Source: Gonapodya prolifera JEL478
Lineage: Eukaryota; Monoblepharomycota; Monoblepharidomycetes; Monoblepharidales; Gonapodyaceae
Direction of reading: 5' to 3'
Length of the DNA: 64,000 nucleotides
NCBI GenBank assembly: GCA_001574975.1
Contig: KQ965836.1
Span: forward strand, 70,548 to 134,547
Positions 23,530 through 34,749 of this stretch are shown piece after piece; the stretch's first letter is position 1, and each line of letters opens with the position of its first letter. The position numbers and the translations under genes were made by a program. Under the pieces are notes generated by a model. That model worked only from the letters and a program-made list of their open reading frames with translations. It ran no database searches and was not told the origin of the DNA.

Positions 23530-24500
23530 TTCGTCTGTTCTCATTACACTCCCGCTCGCATCGCCTCAAATATCCACCTGAGCTAACGCAAAATAAAATA
23601 CACCTAATCCTTGATTATTTGAGAAGCAAACACATGAAAAAAGGGCGGACAGCTTTCGCCAGCTATTGCGCGACCGCAGTGTGGCTTTCATATTGCCTTT
23701 CATACAACGCTATCACGGACGCCATCCCGCACGAAGTCCTCCTGCGCATCAATGTCATCCTCGCAATAACACAGGATTCTACACCCGCGTTCCTCTGGTG
23801 TGCCGCCGATTCCACAATATCCAGTGCGAGATTCGAAAAGGTTTGCGTTCTGGGGATTCCAAGATCTGGATCCTCCCATTTGTTCCGTCTCGGGCTTTCA
23901 AACGGCGATTTTTTGTGGTGTGCGGGCCACCAAAGATAAGCCGTGGCGACCATTTTGTCTCTGGCCGGTGTTGAATCTCAACCGAGATGGGCTTGAAACG
24001 ATTTCGGCAAAGGATGCGGCAGACGTCGTCACAGAGACTTTGAAGTGTTCGCTTCCGTTTGGCAAATTAATATCCCCCACCTTCAAAATGATATTGACGG
24101 CAAGCTACCCGTTTCGTGGATCGTGGAGATGGCAAACAGCATGGACGTTCCTCATTTGACCATAGAAAAGGACTTGAAAATGGCGCTTGTGTACTGGCAC
24201 CCAAGAGACTCCCTGGATGCTGCCCTGGGGTCTCTGCCACCCTCTTCATTTATGAAAATGACGATGAAGATGACGAACCAAGGTCCTACGAAACCTTCAA
24301 CCTGATTCATATTGAGAAAGACCACTGGAGTTGCGCTCGGCGCATAAACACTATCAACTGGCATGGTAGACACACCATTACTCTCCAATGCACAAAAACC
24401 AAAAGCCAAAAGCCAAAACGGAGCGAAACTAAGCAATTGTACCCTTGCGCACTCCGCCAATCTGCGAAATTGCACTGCCGAGACCGCGCATAGTCAGAGC
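23530..24500 (+). pseudogene. F-box-like gene, frame-disrupted or multi-exon
   Basis: An F-box-like start, DAIPHEVLLRINVILA (about 23720), is in one frame. The expected continuation, FYTRVPLVCRRFHNIQ, is in another (about 23778-23825) with no convincing intron between. Downstream pieces, DAADVVTETLKCSLPFGK (about 24020) and HLQNDIDGKLPVSWIVEMAN (about 24070-24135), again switch frames. The whole thing could be a decayed F-box gene, or a gene with very short introns that I cannot resolve. A second F-box-like gene follows directly in the same orientation, suggesting tandem duplication. F-box proteins recruit substrates to SCF ubiquitin ligases. Confidence in function is low. Confidence 0.4.
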
Positions 24501-24662
24501 TCACACAGGATCTAGGAGCTTTGAGGAATGTCTTTGCGTCGAGATGCCCCGGCTAAATCACGGCCCATCTATCATCTGACGGTCTGTCCAATCCAACCCA
24601 CCATCACATTCGCTTCTACGACCTCCGTGGACGTTCATCAGCGCATTCATTCTCCGCTGTCG

Positions 24663-26122
24663 ATGGACCTCCCACCCGAAGTTCGACACCTCATCCTGCA
24701 TTACATCCCACCTTTCGAGCTCCTGAGAACGATCCCCACTGTTCCCCGAATCTGGCATTCCCAAATTCCGAGGTTTTGGATCCTGCGGGGCATGGACGTG
24801 TTCCTTTTGAGGTGTATCTCATGAAACGATCATATGACCAGGAACTCCTACAGATGTTCGGTAACGACGTTCTGGGTACTCTTTTGACAATCGGCCTTTT
24901 CTTTCGCGTCACGCCCATCGCACTTGGCATCATCGACCTGCCCAAAGTCGTTGGCAGACTAACGATCAATCCAAAGGCCGACACACCTTGGGACTTTGAA
25001 GCGAGCCTTTCAAAGACATTGTGCTCGAGTGCCGCCCCTCCTCCAAGCGGACTCGCAGACCTCGAGCACAATGTCTTTGAAAGGCTCGCTTCTTCATCCG
25101 GCCTGTAACCCTGGCGGTAACACTTACGTACTTATATCGGCCCCAGCGCTTCTCCATTTCCTGCCGTAGCGGTAGACGACGTTGACCCTTCTTCCGCATT
25201 GTGGCTTGGACCATTTGTGTAGCAGTCGGGGCAAACGATCTCACCCACATTGAACGCCTACGTGACACGCTTCCTGTCAACTCCACTGCAGCCTTCAAAG
25301 AACTGGAGGGTGTCATCCTTGCAGACGGAGATCTGCTTGCGGCAGCTAACTGTGGTCGTGTCTTTCCCCGCATTCGCGAACTGGAGTGGAACTTCTACCG
25401 GTACTTTTTCGACGCGTCAGGTCTTGTGCGGAGGGGAGCGAAGTTGCCGCGAGTGTGTTTGTCGAGCCTCACACGTCTAGGCACTCTGAGCACCCCATAC
25501 TTTGGAAGCGCGCCCGCGCTAAACCTAGATTCTTGGTTGTTGGTCGTCCTGGTCATCGCATTTCCACTACTCGAGGATCTGGGCTCGTTTGGATATTGGT
25601 CGGTGTTCATGGAACCACTGCACCTCCTCCTCCTGCACCCGCCGTTCTGCGTTTTGTGCGTCATTTGCGCTGCCGAGCCACTGCCGAGGACACGAAGCAT
25701 GCTGCCGACTTCTTCAAATTGGTCGCGGCATCACTCCCAGCCGTTGTCGAGATTCATATTCAGTTTGGCACTCCAGGGCCGAGTGTCAGGTCGCTGGAGG
25801 TGACGATGGCGACTTGGCCTTTGGGTGTCACTCCAATAGACGTTGCTGTGACGTGGGACGGCGCCTTGGCACAAGTTCAGTCGTTGCTCACTGTCGTCGT
25901 TGTACGTTTCAGTGGGATGTATCTATCTTTCAGGATGCAGGTCTGTTTCCGGACCATCAGAATCGGGCGCAAGATTTTCTGATTGCGTTTGGGGCTCTCG
26001 TACAATGGCGAGAAGTGTCATTCCAGTGGGACCCACCAGAGTGGGAAAGCCGGGGCAAAGAACACTTCTCCACGCGATATGTCCATAAAAGTGGATTTTG
26101 GGAGCCTTACGGTCCAATTTAG
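24663..26122 (+). CDS. F-box-like protein, structure uncertain (possible pseudogene)
   Basis: The start MDLPPEVRHLILHYIPPFEL looks like a short F-box motif. An upstream in-frame Met at 24528 is less likely. The frame then shifts near 24770 into GHGRVPFEVYLMKRSYDQE. That frame runs through a perfect 32-bp inverted repeat (24998-25092) and ends at about 25108. Coding-like sequence resumes at about 25201 (HIERLRDTLPVNSTAAFKEL, then RVFPRIRELEWNFYRYFF). It continues through a frame change near 25660 (AAEDTKHAADFFKLVAASLP-like) to WREVSFQWDPPEWESR and a stop at 26122. The C-terminal part resembles the leucine-rich segments of fungal F-box proteins. A coding-like piece at 26371-26523 (QSEFRRFMGTNFMQWEYAP) may be a further exon. 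Several splices remain unproven. Confidence 0.42.
24998..25092. repeat. Perfect 32-bp inverted repeat
   Basis: The arm 24998-25029 (GAAGCGAGCCTTTCAAAGAC then ATTGTGCTCGAG) is exactly complementary to 25061-25092, with a 31-base loop. The flanking bases do not extend the match. It lies inside the F-box-like locus. Both arms read in frame in the same open stretch, so the encoded peptide carries sense and antisense readings of one segment. Confidence 0.95.
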
Positions 26123-27273
26123 TAAAACCTCCTTTTAAACCGTCTCGGAAAGGTCTCCAACACTGTTGGATTGGACGGTGGAAGAATGGAACGGTAGTGG
26201 GTAAGTGAGCTTCAGGAAACTGAAAACTGACAACTTTATTTTGCTCACGGTATGCAAGCACATGTATGGGAAGAATAACGAGTTATCCAATGAAGTTTTA
26301 TGTCACTCTCACACATCGGAAGAGTGTGTCAATAGGGTTGCTTAACGGCATGTCTCTGCTCTCACTCTAGCTGACCAGTGCAATGGGTTCCTCGTCGTGT
26401 TCCAATCAGAGTTCAGGCGGTTCATGGGCACGAACTTTATGCAATGGGAATATGCTCCTTCACCCCCCCATTCACCTGTTAAAGCTCCGTTTTTGCCATC
26501 CCGCAAGCATGACATCTGAAGGTGAAGGGACTCCAAAGGAAGAGCGCCTTGGACACGGGACCTGTTCTGAGTGACCTCAAAGATTGGTGTCCCCCCCCCG
26601 ACATGTACCGAAATTCAAATCTCTTTTCACGACAGAGTGGCCTGAGCATTGCGATCTAGCACTGAAGGTCCACCGATAAGGCAAGATCTCGTCAGCTCCT
26701 TGAACCTAGTTCACGGTCGGCGTGTTCGTCAGAGATATCGGGACCGGAGACTCATCACGTGTCGAGGAGCTGAAAGTTAAGGGGGTGTGGAGAGAGCATG
26801 AGGAATCGTGACTGAAACGTCATTCATTTTGTTTGAGACACTGAGTTTGTGGGGAGAGTTGATTGGAGACCGCCGGAGAACAGGTCTCTCCGTGTTGATT
26901 TGCCAGGTATAGTTTTGAGGACAAAAAGAGGCCCCGGTCGCAGTCCCCAAACATGTGTATGAAAAGGCGTAAACAAATAATTCAACCTCCGGCAAACATC
27001 GCAGCATTGCTCGTCGTCTTGACCCGGCAGACAGGCTTTTCCGTTCCTTTGCTTCTCGCCCATTCCGGTCGTTCCATCTATCGAACCGCATACCTCCGGT
27101 TACCTGGTCTCTAAAGCGGGCCGGACCTCAACGCGGGTGGTAGGTCCGTGGTCCTCATGGCCTCAGCGTGGGCCAAGAAAAACAAACCGTTTTGCCGCCC
27201 GTTCTTCCGCCCCTTAGTACTTGGTCTTCTTCAGCAAAGCTCACCGGCTCGCCTTGTCATCGCATCTCGACAG
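26123..27273. other. Intergenic region before the CAMK-like kinase
   Basis: Apart from the possible last exon at 26371-26523 (preceded by TCTCACTCTAG, ending TGA), nothing with homology is visible. A C-rich tract lies at 26590-26600. Confidence 0.4.
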
Positions 27274-29638
27274 ATGGATTTTTTCAAGCCCGAGCCTGAA
27301 ACCGCAAAGAAAAAGAAGGACTACCAGATGTGAGCATCCAGTCACCAATCCAGTACCCCACTCGCCACCCGTCTGATTGACTCCCCTCGACCGGAACAGA
27401 GGAGAAATCGTTGGAAAGGGAGCGTACGGAGTCGTCAAGGAGGCGGTGAGTTGGATGGGGATGGTTTGGCGCGAGTTCCGCCATTCCCGTCATTGAGCTC
27501 TTTCTTGGGTCCGCGGCGTCGGTCGAATCCAACTCCCAGATTCATATACCGACGAAGCGCAAAGTTGCCATCAAAGTTATCGAGAAGAGCACTTTGGGTG
27601 AGTCGAAAGTTATGAAAGGGACGCCAAGCTTCAGCAAAGACTTAGCGCATGGACCTCTACTCTCCAGCCAAGGAACGCAAGAACTTCTCGCATGTCCAGG
27701 CGGAATTCGGCATTCTCAGCTCGGTCAAGCACCCGAACGTGATCCAGTTCCTGGATTGGTGAGTCACATCTCGGACCCCTTGCCGCTCCAAAGGTGGTGA
27801 TTTCGATTGCTTGATTCAGGTTTGAAACCAAGACCAAATACTACCTTGTCTACGAATTGGCAAGTGGAGGCGAGCTTTTCAGGAGAATAGTGTCGCAGGG
27901 CCATTTCTCGGAGCGGGAGTGTGTTGTGATTATCTCCAGTGAGTGTTGGTACTTCATTTTCCCCTGTTGGTCCCCTTGAGTTCTCATCTCTTCCTACCAA
28001 TTCAGCAATACTGAATTCCATCGTATATTTGCACTCGCACAAGTGAGTGGATCCCCAAACGCACCTTCTCCGTCGGTGCCTGACTCGGTTTCGCGTTCCC
28101 CCAGTCTCGTACACCGCGACTTGAAGGTTTTTATCCATCGCCCCAACCCCCAAAACTCCGTACCCTTACCCAAAACTTTCTGCCACCTCTAGCCGGAAAA
28201 CCTCCTCTTCAAAGACTCGTCCGAGGATTCGTCCATTGTCATCGTGGACTTTGGGGTGGCCAAACTCGTCTGCGACGCGGAATCGGAGGGAAACAGATTC
28301 TGCAAGACGTTCACTGGGTCTCCTGCATACATGGCCCCGGAGGTCATTGATCGCAAGAAGTACGGAAAGCCCGTGGATGTGTGGAGCGTCGGTGTCATTG
28401 CCTTTGTGCTGTTGTCCGGGCGGAGTCCTTGGGGTGAACGAATAGGAGTCAATGAAATCTACCGGAAGATTGCGGAAGGTGTGTGGACGTTTTGTGTTGT
28501 GTCGGGAGTGGAAATTTACTTTTGGCCTCAGGGAAAACCGACTTTGCGCCAGCAATTTGGTCGCGCATCAGCCCTGCCGCGCAAGATTTTTGTGCCTCTC
28601 TTATGCAACTCGTGGGTGTGAAAGTTCGGTGCTCTCGTGACTTAATCTCATACGTCCATCCCCTTCCCATAGGATCCCGACGCTCGCCCCACTGCTCACG
28701 AAGCTTTGCATCACCCTTGGTTAGAAAAACTCTGCCCGAAAGGCTACATTGAGTACATTGAGAGATTCAATGTCACTGCATGGCAGAAAGAGGGCAAGAA
28801 GTGCCCGGAGCAGTGAGTTGCTCGTGTCTCGAATTGCGGTTTCCGACCTTGTGGATTGAGCCTGCTTTTCACTCTCGCCAGCATCATTCCACAATGGAAC
28901 CACGTCTCTGCGGACCCTCGCACCGCTTCCCGCCCCATTCGAAATCACTCATCCACGTCCTCGATTGCCTCCACATCGTCCCTTACCTCGACATGCTCGT
29001 CGGTGCCACAATCCTCAACCGCCTCAAACACCCTGTTCCCTCCGACGTCACCTGCGCTGGCGCCTGCGTCGGAACCAAGCTCCCTTCCCCGTCCTGCTAT
29101 TCTTGAAGATGGTCAGGCTGTGTCCAGTCCGGCTATGCCAACAACATCCCTCGCCAGCTCCGGGAACTCGGGCTCCACGTCGACCGGTCAGGCGTCCAAG
29201 GCCAACTCGGAATCTTCGACGAGTTCAGGCACGGTCGCCGAACCTGAGGAAATCAACCCAGCTGCACCGGCTTCCGCATTCCACACGCCCGTATCAATTC
29301 TGATAGGAACAAGTGGGAGTCAGACTTCACGTATACAGTTCGCGGATGCGCCTCCTCGGACTCCATCCCCGTCTGACCTCAGTAGTGGTGAAGGGGATTG
29401 CGCGGAGAAGTCGCACGAAAAGAAGTACGGGAGCTTTGGGCGAGTCCTTGGAAAGGCAAGAAGGATGTCGCTCAAGCACGGAGAGCTGAATCTTTTTGAG
29501 GAGGCGGTGACTTTGGGCGCGACTTATGGACTTGGTGGCGGTGATAGTGACGTCGAAGTGGGAGAGATGGATGATACGGACCAATCCCTTGACGAGAAGG
29601 ACGATACGAGCAGCGACGACTCGGAGAAGCCCCGATAG
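27274..29638 (+). CDS. CAMK-type serine/threonine protein kinase
   Basis: Protein kinase of the Ca2+/calmodulin-dependent group by overall sequence. The start MDFFKPEPETAKKKKDYQ joins in phase to the glycine loop GEIVGKGAYGVVKEA. The lysine block KVAIKVIEKSTL follows, then SSVKHPNVIQFLDWF and YYLVYELASGGELFRRI. The catalytic loop is VHRDLKPENLLF, split by an intron, followed by IVDFGVAKLV, GSPAYMAPEVIDRKKYGKP and DVWSVGVIAFVLLSGRSPWG. The late kinase exons give FCASLMQL and DPDARPTAHEALHHPWL. All catalytic residues are present, so it should be active. The C-terminal 250 residues are Ser/Thr/Pro-rich and disordered, ending in an acidic tail, with a conserved-looking block KHGELNLFEEAVTLGATYGL near the end. 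About nine short introns. No FHA domain is visible and the calmodulin site is unclear. Confidence 0.87.
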
Positions 29639-29906
29639 CCCATAGCTGAACTCTAGAGGACTTTATTCTGACGCTTGGACTTTGACTCACCCCCTTTCAC
29701 CCAAATATTTCATTTCTTTGTCGTTTCTTCGTTTTCGTTTTACCCCTCGAAAAAGTAAATCTGTAAAATTATACATAAATTATTCATTGATTGCCAATTA
29801 TCCGCAAAACGAGGGATTGGGAAGCAGTTGTGTACCATTTACGTGGCACAACATTCCAGGACGTCTGTGCACAGTCCCGTCCTCTTGGAGAAAACCACCA
29901 CTCACA

Positions 29907-31515
29907 ATGGTTCGTTCCCATTGCAATTTCTCGAGCAGTTCAGGACTCTAATCTTTGGTGCATGATTTTATCCCCCAACTCCATCTCGCGGAACTGGATT
30001 CTGGAACCAAACCATGGATTGACCTTCAATCCACTGTTGGCGACCCCCGCACCACCTATAGCGTCCTCTTCTTCTGCACGGACACGAGCGAGCTCTTACA
30101 AAGATCAAATACAACCGGGAAGGCGACCTCCTCTTCTCGTGCTCCAAGGACCACCGACCCAACGTTTGGTATTCTCACAACGGAGAGCGATTGGGAACGT
30201 ACAATGGACACGTTGGTGCAGTCTGGTCATGCGATGTAGATGGTACGTTGACGGGGCAGTGTCTTCTCAGGATGGACGGTTAGGGAATGCAACTTCTGAG
30301 CTGGGCGAGTACTCGTGGAGGACTTTCATGGAGCAGGGACGGTCTTGCAATCGACTTACTTTTCAATATTAGTGCCAGGGTGCTTATGATGAGTAGCGCT
30401 CGGTATTGGAGGTCATCAACCTTCGCAAGAGTATCTTGTCTCACCACTTGCTGCCACCTCTCTAGAACTCTCCACCCGCCTTCTCACTGGAGCTGCCGAC
30501 AACACACTCAAAATCTGGTCCGTTCACGGAGGCAAATGCCTCCACACGATCCAGACGAGCTCCGCCGTGCGCAGCGTTGGTTGGGCCATGGGAAGTGAAC
30601 GTGCACTCATGGTGACGGATCAGACGATGGGGCAGAACAGTTTATTACATTTCTTGGAAACTCCCGAAGACGGTGAGTGGGCGTTTGAAGAGCCGTGGTG
30701 TTGAGCTCGACTGACACCTCACTCTGGTAGATGCTCCTTCAACCCTCCGTAAAGTTGTGGTGTCCGGCTCCAAAGCCACCATCGCTGTATGGGGCGACCT
30801 TAACCGCTATGTCCTCGTCGGCCACGACGACGGCAGCATCTCCAAATACGACCCAGAAGTGAGCATATGAAATGCCACCTCACGTACCCCGGTCTCCTCA
30901 GTAACACCCTCATTTTAGACCGGCACCCAGATTGTCACAACGCGACCCCACACGGGAACTATTCAGGACCTCCAGTTGAGCCCCGACAAAACCATGTTTA
31001 TCACCGCCTCGAAGGACACTTCGTCCCAGCTGCTTGACGCCGAAACGTTGCGGCCACTCAAGAGGTTCCAGACCAACCGACCGGTGAACGCTGCGGCCAT
31101 CAGCCCCATTCGAAACCACGTGGGTACTATGGATGTGAAGTGGCGGCCTGTTATGTCTCAGAGAATGCTTAACCTTTCCCACTCGTGCTAGATTGTTCTC
31201 GGAGGAGGTCAGGAGGCAATGTCTGTCACTACGACTGCCGTGAAGTCGGGCCAGTTCGAGACGCGCTTCTTCCACTCCGTGTTTGAGGAAGAGATTGGGC
31301 GCGTCAAGGGTCATTTCGGACCTGTGAACACTGTTGCTTTCCACCCGAGTGGGAAAAGGTAGATAATCGATGCGATGCAGATAGATTCCTTCGCGATAAT
31401 TGATCCATCTTTTGTTCCCTCCAGCTACGCTTCAGGTGGGGAGGACGGATACGTCCGTGTGCACCACTTGGACGAGTCGTATTTCTCGTTCCGGTATGAG
31501 TTTGAGGAGGAATGA
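29907..31515 (+). CDS. TIF34: Translation initiation factor eIF3 subunit I (TIF34)
   Basis: WD40-repeat subunit of eIF3, required for 43S preinitiation complex assembly in the cytosol. The body matches the family closely: [80 protein letters not shown], then [30 protein letters not shown], and the terminal [15 protein letters not shown] and [20 protein letters not shown]. The N-terminal exon begins at an acceptor, CTATAG|CGTCCT (30061/30062), immediately with the second residue of the family. The initiator Met therefore seems to come from an upstream exon consisting only of ATG (29907-29909), followed by a GTTCGT donor and a 152-nt intron. About six further short introns. The stop is 31513-31515. 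Confidence 0.92.
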
Positions 31516-31732
31516 AGATGGATTTGATGTATATCGATTTCGAATAATAATTGCACTCATTCAATTAAACCCAAGTAATATTATATGCTCTGTCCCGCAG
31601 CCTGATCGTAAAATAGTCAAGGTTGTACAATTGTCCTACATTCCAGGAAAAACTCGCACAAATTCGCGAACCGTGTCGGGTCCTGCCCGAATTTATACTT
31701 TTCACCGTGGTGGAATAATTAAAGTTCAACGA

Positions 31733-33216
31733 TTAACAGTTTGGTGTCGGGTTCGTGAGCCAGTCGCAACCATTTCCGTAGGCGGCATAAAGAACCTCGC
31801 ATTGGCAAGATACCCCAACCGGACAACAAATATCCCAGTCACTAATTAGAAAAACGAACACATGACATGGTAGAACGATTATCAAAACGTCATTGCTTGT
31901 CTCACCAAAATCCTGAAGCACACTCGGCGTTTCCTTGTGCTGCCGACACCCGTTCTCTTGGATTTGTACACCAACATCCTGGCAAACAAACGGCATAGAA
32001 AACTTATCCACCTTTTTGGGGGTAAAAATTGAACACAGAGCCCTCACCATTTGGCCTTTGGCCAATAGCATAAGAGGCACATCTGATGAAACAGGTGGAT
32101 AAATCCCATCCAACAATTGTCACTCCATCACATCCAATATTTGATACTCACCCGTCAGGCATTACGCCTGGAATATTCTCCCACGAAATTGAGCCAGGGT
32201 CAGTGATGGGTCCGTTGGCCTTCTTGCAACCCAAGGCACCGGTGGGCGGTGGGGGTGGGGCCGTTGCCGCAGATGTGGTTGCTTAAAGAAAATATTCGGT
32301 CCCCGAATCATAAAATCGAAGCCCCAAGAGAGCACGAAAGAAATACCAACCTGCGGCTGGAGGAGGGGGCGGGGGAGCAGCGGGAGAGGGAGTGGGAGAC
32401 GGCGCAGGAGCTTCGGCTCTGAGAAGAATGATGAGTTGATTCTTTCACCCCCAGGAAGAGGAAGGGGAAGGGGAGGGAACCCACGAGGATATAATTGCGG
32501 CGGCAGCACTCGTAGTAGGCCTAGCGGCCGCGGAGGAGGTTCGAACGGCGGCAGCAGTCGTGGGTGCGGCGGCGGTGGTGGCTCGTGCAGCAGCCGAAGA
32601 TGAGGTGGCAGTCGCAGCCGCCAAGGGATTGGAAGATACTGCTCCAGCTCCCGCGGCGTCCTGCCCCTGAACAGTGGACGACGATGGATCCGTTTTACGG
32701 ACAGGAATGGTGTTCGTTGCCAGAAGAATACCAATGATGGCAGCAATGGCCACAACGCCTGGTGATAGTTAATAAGTAAGTCAAGACCGGCTCGTGTTCC
32801 AGGACAATAATAACTCGCTCAAACTAAAGCCAAACAGTTCGACCAGGCAATGTTTACCCCATCAGTATGGTCCTCTACGAGGGATTGCCATGATTCAGGC
32901 ATCATGTAGAAGCCAAGACTTCCATTTGAAGTCCACTCGAAAACCTTCCTCGACACAGGCCAGATACGCCACACCATCGAAAAGCTTGGCAGCAAGGGAA
33001 TCCTTCCACCCGCTAATCCAGACATGACTTACCTCCAATGATTGAAAACATCATGACCTTGCTTGGACGCTTCTTCTGTGGCGGTCCACCTCCGTAAGGT
33101 CCACTCCCTCCGTTGAAGTCTGGATCATTCCGCACGGATGGGGCCATGATCCCAGTTGCAGGTTGGCGTGACATTCCGTGATACTGGTTGTTGTCAAACG
33201 AACTGCGGTGCGACAT
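31733..33216 (-). CDS. Single-pass membrane protein with Cys-rich extracellular C-terminus, unknown function
   Basis: Six or more exons join in phase. The N-terminus MSHRSSFDNNQYHGMSRQPA is Gly/Pro-rich and cytosolic by the positive charges QKKRPSK. One TM segment follows (MMFSIIGGVVAIAAIIGILL, split by a 263-nt intron at about 32763-33025). Next comes an Ala/Ser/Thr/Pro-rich stalk (likely O-glycosylated) and a terminal domain starting GALGCKKANGPITDPGSISW. With introns removed, that domain continues GVMPDGCASYAIGQRPNG, then CWCTNPRERVSAAQGNAECA, then CDWDICCPVGVSCQCEVLYA, and ends GNGCDWLTNPTPNC. It has about thirteen Cys, suggesting disulphides. I do not recognise the family; a surface or cell-wall role is an inference. 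It is convergent with eIF3i, 217 bp away. Confidence 0.68.
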
Positions 33217-34008
33217 TAACCTGTTTCGCAGAGAAAAGGAGTAGAGGGCAATGTTAGCACTCCCGACTTGCCCTCCGCCCGCTTCCTTGGAACGCACTTT
33301 GCGGAGAACAATGATTCCACTTTGGTTCAGCGCAGCTAGTCGCACAGAGAGTATCAGAACGTTGGCAGCCGCTTTCCTTTTCCGGACTGAATCGAGGCTG
33401 CCTGTGGTCGCAACGCCGTGCATGAATTCTAGGTATTTGCCGCGCCCTTCCCTTGCCATTAACGGTGCTGTTACGAAAGTAAAACTTCTTTCTTTAGAGT
33501 TGAGCATTCGTGACGAAAATTTTGCGATTCTTGATGCAAGAGAGGGTTTGGAAAAAGTATGTATCCTGCAATCACTCAATTTCTGCTTTCAAGCCTTATC
33601 AGCACTCAAAATATAATCTACTAACTGGTCCTCACCTTTTGCCGTGAGATAGGGCTTGGACTTATTCGCACTAAAAACATACTCATCTGCGCCGAAAGAG
33701 TCATATTAATCCACTTCTGAAACTGATGCATGTTCGCTCTTGAAGCGCGTCATACGTTTGCGCGTCAAATGACGTTATTGGTGGAATTACGCATGCGGGG
33801 AGATGCCGGGGAGGGGCAAATAACCGGCAACGGGAGGGACTGTCTCCCGGTTAGAGAAGAGGAGAAATTTTTACTGGAGAGCTAAAGAGCGAACACGTTT
33901 CTCCTTTTTCTCAGGAGTCTTACAAATCTTCGTGGCCAAATTGCTCGTGCAAGGGTTTCAAAGGAGCGGGCAGTAATCGTTCCCATCTCTCTCTTATTAT
34001 CTGATACC
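33217..34008. other. Divergent intergenic region
   Basis: Shared upstream region of the Cys-rich membrane protein (left) and a tiny gene (right). No gene is seen. A short self-complementary element, GTCATACGTTTGCGCGTCAAATGACG, lies at about 33746-33771, and the direct upstream of 34009 is pyrimidine-rich. Confidence 0.4.
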
Positions 34009-34431
34009 ATGTCCGTCTACCGGTGAGTACGGGATGAATCATTCGACCATCCATCTCGCTTTCCCCTCGCAGACGGATGGATAAGCGCTCTGATTGGTCT
34101 GATAGCGTTTTCCCGATGGAAAACTCGCCGATCCATTCTGAGATCTCTCTCACCAAACAAATCCCTCGCCCCTTCCATTAGAGCCGCATCTCTTGCCTCC
34201 CACTCTGTTCACCTTCCTCCCCCGTCTCTTGCCGTCCCTCCCGTTCTGGTCCCCACTGTTTTGGATAATCAGACCGGGTCAGACCTCCGCAAGGCCTTCG
34301 GCACAGCCGCGAATGGACACCACGGAGGAAATCTCGGAGCCCATAACGCCGCAGCTGCCACCCGTCCCGCTGATAAGGCCCGAGCCGCGTTTGAAGCGAA
34401 CTTGAGGTCTCTTGGAGGGAGGATGGCGTGA
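34009..34431 (+). CDS. Small protein of unknown function (about 87 aa)
   Basis: Two exons, 34009-34022 (MSVYR start) and 34182-34431, are joined by a clean GTGAGT..TTAG intron that splits the Arg codon. The product starts MSVYRAASLASHSVHLPPPS and has a hydrophobic Pro/Val stretch (LAVPPVLVPTVL). It then has an Asp-Asn-Gln-Thr-Gly turn, a Gly/His/Ala-rich middle (GTAANGHHGGNLGAHNAAAA) and a charged end (KARAAFEANLRSLGGRMA). Not recognised. The N-terminus could be a weak mitochondrial or membrane signal, but I cannot support more. Upstream and downstream splice logic is the only support. Confidence 0.5.
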
Positions 34432-34749
34432 AAGGGGGTGGATACAAAGTTAGGATGGGCCTGGAGGTGAGGCGAATTACTCGTGATCAAATGCCGGCGC
34501 GGTGCTGAACTTCGTGGTCTATTGTCCAGTCCGTTCAAGCATCGCACAAAATCCAAAACCGCGAAACAAAAGCATCCAAGCGCCAACTTCTCATACTGAT
34601 TCTCCTGTCATCCTTTTACGTTTATATTTTACCCACGGTGTTTTCTCCCTAAGATTGTAATTGTAGCATTGCAAAAAACAGAAAAACATCTCTGCTTTTT
34701 CAATTTCTGCCTTCATTTCCTACATTTCCATATGTCTAGTCGTCTCATC

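Noticed and set aside
24998-25092. CRISPR-like or Rho-independent terminator reading of the inverted repeat
   Set aside because: There is a single pair with a 31-base loop and no T-run, in a eukaryotic gene context.
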